Of a stretch of DNA of 64,000 nucleotides, positions 47,526 to 57,918 are shown in pieces. The notes under the pieces were generated by a model, which was given only the letters and a program-made list of their open reading frames with translations, ran no database searches and was not told where the DNA came from. How positions within the stretch are numbered: the first letter of the stretch is position 1; each line of letters opens with the position of its first letter. Made by a program: the position numbers and the translations under genes. The DNA is from Trileptium ribeirensis (taxonomy: Eukaryota > Nematoda > Enoplea > Enoplida > Thoracostomopsidae): positions 62,001-126,000 of the forward strand of contig JASANE010021084.1 of assembly GCA_030248225.1 (NCBI GenBank). The letters run 5' to 3'.

Positions 47526-47874
47526 TTCACGTATAGCGACACGTTTTACTAGTAGTAGCCTTGGAGGTTTCGAAAACAATCTTTCAGGATTAGCACTTAA
47601 CTCATTAGGTTCGGCTGTTCCTAGGCCCGGTGAAATTTATCTAAGTTGGCTAGAAACCCTCACGGACCATTCAGTTCCGAAATTCATAGTTAGGCTCGTT
47701 CAGTAGTTGATGCACGGCTTTATCCAAGGGCCCTGGGGATTGGTCTCCAGGTGTTCCCTCGTGCTACCAGTTCAGCAGGAAACTTCTTGGTAAGCCAACC
47801 AAATTTATTGTTGGATCTAGGCTCTCGTGTGCTAGACTAGGTCAAGGAATCTCATCCCCACTTAGGATTTAAAG
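47526..47874. other. Sequence between LTR-like segment and repeat family A
   Basis: No domain recognised. It may be the 5' leader of whatever element owned the promoter at 47.4 kb. Confidence 0.35.
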
Positions 47875-48250
47875 GGAATTGAGGGAAAGGCGAGTCAGCC
47901 TTATTACCTGTGAGCAGGCATAAGGGTTGACTCTCCCTCAGGGGACCTCCATACCACTAGACATGTGGACAAATATAGGGGCCAGGCCAAACACCCTGGT
48001 TAACCCGCCGGCAGCCTACTAAGCTAAGCGGTTGCCTTAGGTCATCTAGCAGATCACCGGGGAGTCGTGGAAGCCGGGGTTGTCCGGGCACCACGCCAAA
48101 AAAAATTGGCGGTGCAGCTGGGATCCCTTAGGGCCAGAACTGGTCCTAGTACATATTGTAATTGGGGGCCACGCCGTGAGGCGTTAATAAAATTTCTTTA
48201 AGAATAAAAGAATTTCACGATCACTAGGTATCGGACCTCTCGCATAGGGA
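47875..48250 (+). repeat. Dispersed repeat family A, copy 3
   Basis: Best match to 41,440-41,720 (CCAGGCC, CCGCC, CTTAGGTCATCTAGC, GGGCACCACGCC, TTGGGGGCCACGCCGT) and a weaker match to 33,230-33,700. All three are in the same orientation. Confidence 0.75.
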
Positions 48251-48729
48251 GAAGCCAAGGAGATAAAGCCTAATAAAATCAAAGAATCACGTTTTGAATA
48301 CCATTAGTTTTGATCATGATCTCGATGTTCTGTGTATATATATATCGTTGCCGTAATCGGTGGCTGCGGCTAGGGTGATCTAGGAGGGCTCAACATACAT
48401 ATCAACTAGTTCGGTTGAACTTTCAGAACTCGCCCGGTTGTTCTGGATGAGGCGGTTTTGGTGTCCTACGCAGGTATGTGTGAGGCCTTCCGGATCACCT
48501 GAGCCCGGGGTACGTGCAAGCATCAACCATTATGAAAGATGGAAAAAGTAACCCAATGCATGTACATACGCGACGTGGTGATGGTCTGTGCTGGCTGGTC
48601 GTAGCCATAGGCCGAAGGCAATTTCTTTCAGGATACTTAGTGTTCCTTTAAATTGACCAATTAATAATAACTAAATAGCGAGACCAGTACTGTAAGCGTG
48701 TTACTAGTATTGTCGACATTAATTCGTCG
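48251..48729. other. Sequence upstream of the retroelement leader
   Basis: Nothing recognised. The retroelement's 5' boundary may lie here but no TG-start or matching right-hand copy was found. Confidence 0.35.
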
Positions 48730-49080
48730 TGGTGTATATTTGATTTCGACGTATTGACTTTTGGTCGCATCTGCCACGCCTAGCAACACTGAACTATTAT
48801 AACGACATTTTGGTACGACTGGGTTCAATTCGGACATTTGCCAACATTTATATTCGCCCAGGGTACGATTGATTTTGCCGTACTGACTTTGGGCGATACT
48901 GAACTATCGTACCGGCCTTTTGGAACGTTTGGACTCAATCCGGCTACTTGTCAACACTTTATTATTCGCTCAAGGTACATTCAATCTTGGTTTCGGCGGT
49001 ATTCGCCCGATTCAACGCTATTGAAGTACCGTACCAACGTTTCGGAACGTTTAGGTTCGACTTGGACACTTCATACAATC
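48730..49080 (+). repeat. Three diverged tandem units upstream of the retroelement promoter
   Basis: Units starting near 48,740, 48,866 and about 48,981 share, in order, GTATTGACTTT / GTACTGACTTT, ACTGAACTATxxTA, TTTTGGxACGxxTGG, ACTCAATCCGGxxACTTG and ATTATTCGC..AGGTAC. The third is compressed. A 180-codon frame (48,838-49,380) runs through it but has no recognised domain. Position upstream of the TATA box at 49,596 suggests an enhancer-type U3 repeat, which is inference. Confidence 0.65.
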
Positions 49081-49595
49081 GTGGTTGTTGGTTGCTGCGT
49101 CACACTTGAAATCTGCTCGATTGACGGTTTGGAGCCGGCTATCGACATTACGCGAATCGTCGGAGAACTGTTACACTCAATCCGTCGCTCGGTCTCGCCT
49201 CAGCCAGCGCAGACAGTAAATCGCCAATCGAACGATTCCACAGGAAGCGCCATCGCAGTTGTGAACGATATTGATAAATATCTGCGTCAGGGTCAGTCTA
49301 TGATGTTATTTTGTATATGCTCCTTTGTATGTTCATATGTTGTTCTAGTTCGATGGTTACTACTAGAGTATCGTTGTTAGAATCTGAAATTTTGTCGTTA
49401 TCTCAAACCGGACTGGTATATCGCGCGTACCTCCAAGCCAAGGGCTAGGCGGATTTTTGATTTTTCTTTGTTTATCCTTTTCGGAAACCTTAGGTGGGAC
49501 AGAAGGTAGTTCACCGTCCGATTTGAAACCATTCTGTTGTGACTCCTAAAGGCACTGAACTTCGCAGTAATCGCCCCGGACTTTTCAACTAGTGG
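49081..49595. other. Probable U3/5' region of the retroelement
   Basis: Lies between the upstream repeats and the TATA box. No independent gene recognised. Confidence 0.35.
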
Positions 49596-49664
49596 TATAT
49601 AAAGGGGTGAAAAGTACAAGCAATCAGGTTCAAGTGTTTCTCCGCTGAGACCCAAGGAGTAAGT
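49596..49664 (+). promoter_or_regulatory. Retroelement core promoter and candidate splice donor
   Basis: TATATAAAG at 49,596-49,604 gives an expected start near 49,625-49,635. At 49,659-49,664 GTAAGT (context GGA|GTAAGTATT) matches the eukaryotic donor consensus. A donor ahead of gag would allow a spliced messenger for downstream genes such as env, as in gypsy-type and retroviral elements. Use of either site is inferred. Confidence 0.5.
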
Positions 49665-49893
49665 ATTAAATTAACCAAACGTAGGAGGCATAGTTGTCAT
49701 CTATTTTGAAAGTTGAGCTCGGTTCACTTGGTTTCGGCGATAGAGTTAGTAAGAAGTAGGTCGAAGGAAAATATTTGCCGCACCAGAAAGGTGCGAACAT
49801 AGTCAAACCGGACCAGTCAGCGCGACGCGAAAATTTTACACTTCCAGTCACATACATAAGAACTAGGCACACGAGTATAATACTAAAGCTAGA

Positions 49894-49911
49894 TGGTGCC
49901 GAACAGTAGCG
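49894..49911 (+). other. Candidate primer-binding site
   Basis: TGGTGCCGAACAG begins with TGG, as required to pair with a tRNA 3' CCA end, and resembles primer-binding sites of Ty3/Gypsy elements and retroviruses. It sits 147 bases before the gag ATG and about 290 bases after the TATA box. If correct, the 5' LTR would end at about 49,893. The tRNA species is not assigned. Confidence 0.5.
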
Positions 49912-50040
49912 TATCTGCTATTAAAGTAAACACATATAATTCGGGCTATATATATATCATCCGTGCCCTTGCCAGGCTTGGAACACGGACGCCCCACAAC
50001 TTGAAACAAATAGGGATTATAAATAAAGTCGGAATCAAAA

Positions 50041-52185
50041 ATGTCAGTACCAGCGAGCGCAAATAGAACGCCGACTAGCAATACGCCAGGAATAAATAGC
50101 ATAGGAAGTGGTACAGCCACTACGGCTGGTAGTACAAATGGACCAGGTCCCACCGTAAACGGGGATCCATTAGTAGCAATCTTGCAGCAGCTAACGCAAA
50201 GGGCAACCACCGTGGCGCCTATAATACAAGTAGGGGACATTCCGCCGTTTTCAGGAGCTGACGGACAGGACTTTGAGGCCTGGTTAGCCACCTATGACAA
50301 CCTAACGGATGCGAATGGATGGACATTAGATCAGAAACTCATCTGCTTCCCGACTGTATTAAAAGGTGAGGCTCTTAAAATTTACGAGAGCTTCCCAGAC
50401 TGCCAGAAACAAACATATGAAGCCCTTTGCTACAATATGGGCTTCATGTATTCTTCCTCGCAGCGAGATGAGGACGCCTTAATCACGTTACGCATGCGTA
50501 TACAGGGAGATCGAGAATCGGTTGCTATGTACGGGCTAGACCTCCAAAATTTAGTGGATAAAGCATTCCCGTAGGTTGAAGGCGAACAACGTGATGCGTT
50601 GCTACAAAAATTCCTGCGACAAGGACTAAGAAAAGAACTAAAATCTGGCGTAATAGGGAAGACTTATCCGTCCTTCAAACATATGATGGACAAGCTTAAG
50701 TATAAAGAAGACGCCATTATAGCGTCCCAAAAGGATGTTATCGGAGTACCGGTTCGCAAAAGCAGCCGGTCCAAGACAGTAAACTGCATATCACAAGGCG
50801 CTGAAAACACGCAACTAGTGGATCAGATCCGTGAGGCACTAGATGAGAACAAGCGCACCACAGCTGGTAGCGATGCTACTATCGCTCGGCTTATTGATCT
50901 GCTAGATAAGCGCACGGAACAACACCAGCTAAATGCAATGATGCAGAATAACGGAGCACCGCAGATAGGCGCAAGTGCAGTACCACCACCAGCACCAGTC
51001 GGAAACCAGTGTTTTCGATGTGGCTATATAGGGCATTTCGCTAGAGAATGTCCGTATTTCCGAATGGATGTGTACGATCCATTGCAAAATGAATACACAC
51101 GTTTAGCCACGCGAGCAGCGCCTAATTACACGTACAATGCACCGCCACCGCCCGCTATTGAATACGCTAGGCCACCACCGCAGTACAACAATCGCCCTCG
51201 CTATCGGGTAGTTGAACCTAGAGGTGGAGGACGATACTCGCGACGCGATGAGTGGAACAACACGGCTAACCAGCGGGGATACACTGGTTATGGGCAGCAA
51301 GGATACTATCGCCCAGAGCCCGCAACATACAACACTTACGGAAATGGCGGTCAGACCGAATATTATAATAGATCTCGCGGACGTAGCGCCAATGGGTACA
51401 ACCAGCGAAATAATGGATATAACCCAACATACGAGCGACGCTATGCTGCACCACCCCAACCATTGTCGGCAGAAGCCGCTCCGTTTCGGCCGCGCACACC
51501 TAGTAATGGTTGGAATAATACAAATCAGCTAGGAGCAGTACCTCGAAATAGACCCGCCCAAGCACCAATAAATAACAACGAGCGAGCTGATCGTCGAAAT
51601 GCAGGTGTAATGTCAGTGACCAAAGCAGTAGATCCTGAGCTAGCACACCGCTTAGATGTCATGCGACATGAAATGTCCACGCTAGAAGAACGCGCAGGAG
51701 CTGGCTTAGGTACCCGTTCAGCGCAAGGTAACCTGATGGTCACTGAGAATGAACCAGAACATGAACAGAATAGCCCAAATTTCGAAGCCGAGTCAGAATA
51801 CATGAACGACATTGAGACAGAACCAGGTTCGTATCAAGTAAATTTATTGCAAACCAGTAGGGACACACCACGCAAATTGTCGCAAGCGACCGGGTCGTGG
51901 AGTGGCAGCGAAACATACCAAACAGATGAGGAAGAGACACTTGGGTATGGAGAATTCAGACACGACAAAATACAAGATAATATTGAACCTACACGGTGCT
52001 CGGCTTTGTTGTTTCCACCCCCTGGCGCGCAGGGTGTGACCCGAGACTCTGTGAATACTGGTTGGCCAACCAACTTATTTGTATATCCCGATAGGAAGTC
52101 AGCGCGAGGAGATGATGAGTACCGAGATACCGAGCAGAGGAGTGACAGGGAAGGAGGAACCGAGAACCTAATGGAACCTAAATGA
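50041..52185 (+). pseudogene. gag: Ty3/Gypsy-type Gag, interrupted by one in-frame stop
   Basis: Gag forms the particle and packages the element's RNA. The frame starts at ATG 50,041 and is open to 52,185 (about 714 codons) apart from TAG at 50,572-50,574. Residues about 60-180 fit the retrotransposon Gag capsid domain: PPFSG, FEAWL, GWTLDQKL, LKGEALKIYES, and RESVAMYGLDLQNL before the stop. A single zinc knuckle, CFRCGYIGHFARECP (C-x2-C-x4-H-x4-C, 51,010-51,051), gives nucleic-acid binding. The following 380 residues are Arg/Tyr/Gly/Asn-rich, then acidic, and are long for this family. No protease follows directly, unlike ordinary Gypsy elements. The single stop could be decay or suppressed; given the other damage, decay is likelier. 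Confidence 0.9.
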
Positions 52186-53388
52186 TCCTGATATGCTGAG
52201 TGAGAAATATGGGAGATGGCCGTTCGGACTTCTGGGGCCGATTAATAGGGCATCCGTGTCAAGCAATGACCCAAACGCTGGCACGTGTAACCCATCTCGG
52301 GCGGCTGCATATCGGATGGAACCTAAGAACCTAATGGATGGAGAACCTAATGGAATGGAACCTAGAGAGACGCCGTTCGGACTTCGGAGGCCGATTAATA
52401 GGGGTCACGTGTTTGGCAATAGCTCTAGCGCCGGCACGGTACAACCTGGTGAACCCGCGAATTTTCATAGGCCTATTCAAAATTGTGTGTGTCTAGCGGA
52501 ACCAGAAGAACCTACGGAGGAACTTATGAATCTAATGGAACCTAATGGACTAGCGGATACCGAGTACCTATTGGAACCTAGCGGAAGGAATGGATTACCA
52601 AGGAACCGAGAACCTAAGGAACTAAATGAACTTAACCTAGCGGATGCATCCAACTTAACTAAACTGACTTCCACCAATTTAGGGCGGCCGTGTGAGGCCC
52701 TTGTAGCTTTGCAGCCGACCGGGGAAGACCGTGTAGAGGACACTGGTCAGGTGCGATGGAGACCTTCGGAACACGGGTCAGTCCGATTGTCCTAGCTCCG
52801 TTCAAAATTCGAAAGCGTATGTATACCCTAGTATCTTTAGAAGCCGGGGAAGACCGTAGAGGACACTGGCCAGGAGAAGGGAGGCGTCGGGAAGTGAGCT
52901 GCCGCGATGGCCCGAGCTCCGTTCAAAATTATAATTCATGTGTAGGACCAAATTCGAACAGGGTTCGGTCCCTATGTGTAGGAGCCGTAGGATCCGACCA
53001 GGTCGGGAGCCACGGTGATCGTTTGTCGTTGTATAGTAGCTCCAACCGGCTGGTGAGTATGTGTGCGGCCGACTGCGACCGGGTCGGAGCCGGTATGTTT
53101 GAATCGTGTATTGAACCGGGAGAAGAAACTGTGCAACATGTGAGCGAAACGGGTTTAGGGTTACACGGAGACACTGCCGAGCCGAGTACCGACAATATCA
53201 CAAGCATAGGGAATCATGATGATCGAGCTAACATTTGTGAAATTGTGAAACCTAGTGATGAGAAAGTGGAACTTAGTAACCTAAAGGAAAATAATGTAGC
53301 CAAGGAGGAACAAATAGTAACCAGTAAAAGCTCGAAAGTGGTGATAATAACACCTATGGTAAACGACAGAATAGAGAGAACAAACATA
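52186..53388 (+). repeat. Repeat-rich spacer between gag and the middle gene
   Basis: Short phrases GGAACCTAATGG / GAACCTAAxGAA recur about a dozen times (52,165-52,630). Two longer direct repeats are embedded: about 52,214-52,285 against 52,365-52,438 (CGTTCGGACTTC, GGCCGATTAATAGGG), and about 52,718-52,815 against 52,840-52,937 (GCCGGGGAAGACCGT, AGAGGACACTGG, GAGCTCCGTTCAAAATT-like). Open frames across it (52,193-52,795 and 52,756-53,388) have the low-complexity look of translated repeats, so I do not call a protein, though the second runs in frame into the gene that follows. Confidence 0.65.
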
Positions 53389-54901
53389 ATGGCAACCCAG
53401 CAGCAGGAAAACAGAACGGAGATTGTTACATGTCAGCTTAGTACGGAAGCAGCCTGCGAATTCGGAATCAACCCAACCGGATTGCCGGTTGTCTTAACGA
53501 GAGTAATTGAACAAGCACTGAAATCGCCCGCCTCGTTGGGGAGTGTACCGACACTTGGCCAGGTCGGTATGGGCCCTGCGATTAACTACACGGACACACA
53601 TTTGATAGAACATACGTACACGTCGGATCAAGGGGATGCACGAATATGTAGGCAACAGATATTGGATATTATATTGAGGAAATTGCACGCATTAGATAAC
53701 ACCAGCGAAATAGTAGAGCCTTTGATCTTACAGAGATTACCCGACAAGGAACGAATTACGTTGCTGGGGTCGGATTCAGAATTCGTGCACCGCAGTCAAA
53801 CCGGAATGTCATGGAAAATTTCCCCATTACATTCTCGCACTGCCTAAACTACGTTTCGGAGAAGAACGAGCACCAATAAGAACGCTGTTTTATCGGAGGG
53901 TCATAGCTTTGTCAGAGCGCATATGCCATGCCCACCAGTTGCTTAGACGTCGAGCGGCTGGGACGGCCAGAGTCGACCGACGGCGGGACGCTGCCGTTTT
54001 GTCAGGGCTGTTAGGGTTCGCATCTCCATTCCTACACCCTATGCCGGGGATACACGTAAGTAGTTGCATGTTAAAACATCTAGAGGGACTCTTGGAGATC
54101 GTCGCTCGAGTTATCAATTCCATGAGTATTACTCAGGCAATCACTGAAGTATATCGATCTCAAATCCCTACTCTACAGATATGCATCATGTGTGAGGAAA
54201 GACACAATATAAACTTCATGCCTAGAGAGGAGTGTGCGTTCACTACCTATCATGGCGAATGGGATTACACCGGGAATCTGTCCGCCGATTATGGGGCTAT
54301 TAGGAGAGATGGGACAGTATCCATTCGACCAAGCCGTACACATGGATTGCATACAGCCTATGAACTCATAGCGTATAGGGTAGCCAACTTGGGGTTCCTA
54401 GAATCCATAGTAGGTGCACCATACTTGTTGGATAACCTAGTTACGGAGTTCGACAAATCCGGACCTAAGGTTCCGGTGCTGTCCATACATCACACCGTAT
54501 ACGCTATAATGGCTAACGCGGTTTTCAGGGAAGCTAGTAGCAGACCAAAGCGTGAAGAACTATTGTACCTTAGACTATTGTGGTTACATGAGCCCGCTCA
54601 AAATATTTGGCAAAGTGACCCAATGGACGACATGGACCTAGTTCCAACCCCGGATAATGATGCTGACATAACATTCATTGACGAAGAGGAACTTGAAAGT
54701 GAGTTGAGTGCAGCACTCAGTGACGCTAGCGCGGACGAATTTAACATGCCCGCGATTGAATCACTCGACTCCGACGACCTCATCTCCGAGTTGGGTTCCT
54801 CCGCGGACAATGAGACTGTCAGGCATGAACACGATACTACCGTTGATAGGAGTAACCAGACATCACCGACCGGGTCGGTACGTCTTCTCCAAACGGAATA
54901 G
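53389..54901 (+). pseudogene. Unrecognised middle gene of the retroelement, frameshifted
   Basis: An ATG at 53,389 opens a frame (to 53,847) that continues in the next frame (open from 53,726 to a stop at 54,899-54,901). The sense of the text passes from one to the other between 53,726 and 53,847, so one indel probably split a gene of about 500 codons. The second half has CIMCEERHNINFMPREEC (a short cysteine pair pattern), a region with AYELIAYRVANLG and YAIMANAVF, and a strongly acidic tail (DDMD, DEEELESELS, DSDDLISELG). I recognise no family. It sits between gag and env, 50 bases ahead of the env ATG, so an accessory, regulatory or structural role in the element is possible but unproven. 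Confidence 0.5.
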
Positions 54902-54951
54902 GACAAAGAGTAAAAGCTGCAGTTGGATTGCCCAACCAGGGAGCTAAGATA

Positions 54952-56811
54952 ATGGGACTTCTAATAGCGTTGCTGATCGTCCACCAGTTAGGACAAACTC
55001 ATGCTATCGCTACGCCATTTTCAGACCAGGTAGCACGCTTAGGAGCCATGGTAAATCAACAGGTGGGCACGCTGATCGAACCACAAGCCTTAGTGATCAC
55101 TGCTTCGCAATCCACCTTCTTGCCTATAATATTACGGCTATCTTTGGATGGATTACAAACTAGTAGGCAAGCAACTGGTATGGCATGGTGTGTATACACT
55201 CCTCGGGGTAAGCCATGTTTGGGGAACTGTTGTCCCAACCCAAATTGTACTACCATGCCGGATTTACAACAAAAAGTTCAGGAATTAGAGAGAGAATTAA
55301 GGAGCACCTAACAAGGCGTATTAGACGCTAGTTACTACATGGCACTAATGCGCGAGTATTGCGAGGCGAATTCTCATCTTTGTGAGGAACCTAAGGTTCG
55401 AAAGAAGCGATTTCTCGCCGCATTAGCTGGAGCAGCCGGCGTAGTGACAGGATTTCTAGGTGTAGGTGTAGCGTTCACCAACGCTGTGCACCTTAAGGAC
55501 CTAAATAAGCAAGTACTCGCGTTATCTAAGGAAATGAGAAACACTTACAATGTGGCATATGGTAGTTCGCGAGCGATCATGAAATTAACGCACGCTAATG
55601 AGGAGTTGTACTCATTTATACATGATGAGATGCAGGAGGTAGTTTCTATGATCGATCAGGTAAGATGTCAGGAGCAACGCTACGTTACTGAGGTTCACCG
55701 CGAGCTAGTTAACCATATGTTTCGCACCAACCTTAGGTCCTCGGTTGACGCCGTCATGGAAGCTACGATGAGCGGTCAACTATCACCGAAAGTAGTGGAC
55801 GCATCCACGCTCAAGAACTTATTCCAAAAGAACTCGCAGATAGCGCAGACAATCCTAATACGGGAACCGGCACTAGCTTACCAATTTGAGCAAATATACC
55901 CAGTACATATCGATCTAGGGTCATTTAAATTTGCCTTTATATTGCGAGTTCCCTTAGTCACGTCGGATGATGTCCGACCCTACTTTCGAATCTACAACGT
56001 TGGCTGGAACGTCCCAGAGCGCAGCGCCCATATGAAGTTATCATTGCCTGACTATGCCACGCGGATTGAACGAGCACGGTACGAGGTACTTAAACTACAT
56101 GCATGTAACACGCTACCGGGTATTGCATTCTGTGAAATACACGCATTGGTAACGGACCATACATCGCGTTGTTTGGATTGGATCATCATGGGTGAGGACG
56201 CCCCGGACGAAGCTCGTCAACTCTGCAAGAACAGTGCATTGGTCGGGACAATGGCTAATCATACCGATGATTACACCACGGCACAAGGAGTCTTAATCCG
56301 AACTGTTGAACGCAAGGCCGTCGTCTCCAAGAAGAAACATCTTAGTCACGTTACCCGAGGAGAGACGATTGATATTGCAGATAACGGAGTGTTGTGGCTG
56401 TCGCACAGTAGCTACACCCAGCTCGTGGTCGGGCCACTTATGCTGGCTAGCACACTAGATGCGCAGGAAGTCACGGTTCACATTGGACCCAACATCACCG
56501 TCCACGACTTTCCGGAAATACCGCTCAAGCCTATTGCTTAGAGCTCATTGGAACACGGCAAAGCCACGAATTTACAAGTCCAGCAAATAGTGGACGAACA
56601 GCTGAAAAAGGTCATCGACTTCCCATACATCACTACCACTGGTGTAGCTCCCTACTTATGGATGCTTATCGTTCTAGCAGTTGCCGGAATAGGGGCAATA
56701 ATTTACTTTAGGAAGAACGTTGGCTTCTGTAATAAATGCATCGCCTACAGCGGTGGTGGCAACAACGACCGTGTGCTCGGGAGGACTAACTCGACCCGAA
56801 TTGCATGTTAA
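54952..56811 (+). pseudogene. env: Envelope gene, F-like class I fusion protein, with two in-frame stops
   Basis: Envelope glycoprotein mediates membrane fusion and cell entry of particles. From ATG 54,952 the product begins with a hydrophobic signal peptide (GLLIALLIVHQLG, cut near HAIA). A short N-terminal subunit of about 150 residues ends in the basic furin-type site RKKR (55,399-55,410). A glycine/alanine-rich hydrophobic fusion peptide follows directly (FLAALAGAAGVVTG), then heptad-like helices, several cysteines, and an anchor (LWMLIVLAVAGIGAIIYF, about 56,657-56,710) with a short tail. Short F2, RxxR, then long F1 is the plan of baculovirus F and errantivirus Env proteins. Breaks: TAA at 55,309-55,311 just before the cleavage site and TAG at 56,539-56,541 before the anchor. 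Length, about 619 codons, fits the family. Odd position: between gag and pol. Confidence 0.82.
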
Positions 56812-57823
56812 GACGGACAATGAATATGGCACCACAAACACGCCTCGACCAACTGTTTCAGCCCCAGCTGCTTCCACGGAACATCTCGAGTTACGAACAA
56901 TGAGTCCTCGCCGCTCAGCTCGAATAAATGCTACGACCGAGGACGAAAGCGTTGTCCTGGTAGAGCCCGCGGAACTATTCGCTGTGTCTGAAAAATCTCA
57001 ACGTAGAGGACATCGCACCGTAGCCTACCATCGGCAGGTCAACGCGATACATCACATGGACGCACCCTTGCTAATCAACGCATTTGTGTACCGCACACCG
57101 GTACTTACACTAATAGATACAGGGGCAGATGTTTCCATCGTATCACAATACCTTGTAAATAAATTAGGCCTCCAGCCACAGCCCTACGATTACACTAGGA
57201 TAGTATCTGCCACCAAACAGGAATTAGCACTAGACGGCAGTATCAGCGTACCTTTGTCGATCGGGTCCATAAAGGTACAAACAGAGTTCTTTGTCACTAA
57301 AACAGCACCTTATCACTGCATTATAGGAACAAATTTTATGTCTCAATTACCAAAATGCATTATAAATTTTAAGGAACGTTGCTTAGAAATAGCAGTAGAT
57401 GAGGAAGAGGCTAGGATACCTTTTGCAGGATTAGAACGGTATGACCCGCCATTAATCGCCGTAATGTGTAGGAAACTCACCACAATAGAACCAAACACTG
57501 AAACGTTCATTAATGCGATCCCCGAAATAGCTGAAACAGGAGTAGGACCGGCATTATTCGTGCCTGCACCGGAAATGGTAGATATTGCAATGGCTCACGC
57601 ATTAGTACTAAGGAGCCAAAGAACCATACCAATCGCAGTAATAAATTTCGCAAACACACCGGTCACTATTTATGCCGGACAAACAATAGGTCACATGGAG
57701 GTAATGATGAACCCCAACGTGCAGTTCCTGGAAGATACAAAAAAAAATCTGATTCGATATGAGGAACACAAATCGGCGAAGCAATTAAATAACATCACCA
57801 CCCACCCTGAAAGAATTATTTAA
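56720..57823 (+). pseudogene. pol: Pol, aspartic protease segment
   Basis: The frame is open from at least 56,720 (no ATG there; first is a TTG) and overlaps the end of env by 92 bases in another frame. The first ATG, at 56,900 (MSPRRSARIN), lies 88 bases after the env stop and is a plausible start. The retropepsin motif LIDTGADVSIV (catalytic Asp codon at 57,116) and the later HCIIGTNF (the ILG-like flap/second motif) identify the protease that matures Gag and Pol. A TAA at 57,821-57,823 ends the frame; sense resumes for about 100 bases in the same frame and then shifts, so the junction to reverse transcriptase is broken twice. With no protease next to gag, this Pol must have been expressed separately from Gag or through splicing, which is inference. 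Confidence 0.85.
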
Positions 57824-57918
57824 CATATCGAAGCAGGAAAAAGGTCAATCGACCATAAAAGAGCTCAAACGATCTTGAGTAAGATAGATTTCGATAAGGC
57901 TTTATTGTCCCCATTTGA

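Noticed and set aside
48838..49380. A 180-codon gene upstream of gag
   Set aside because: Runs through diverged tandem units and shows no domain; better explained as retroelement leader.
51103..51459. Minus-strand hydrophobic 118-codon frame inside gag
   Set aside because: Shadow of the gag coding strand.
52193..52795. A 200-codon gene after gag
   Set aside because: Built from the GGAACCTAATGG repeat and internal duplications; protein-level sequence is low complexity.
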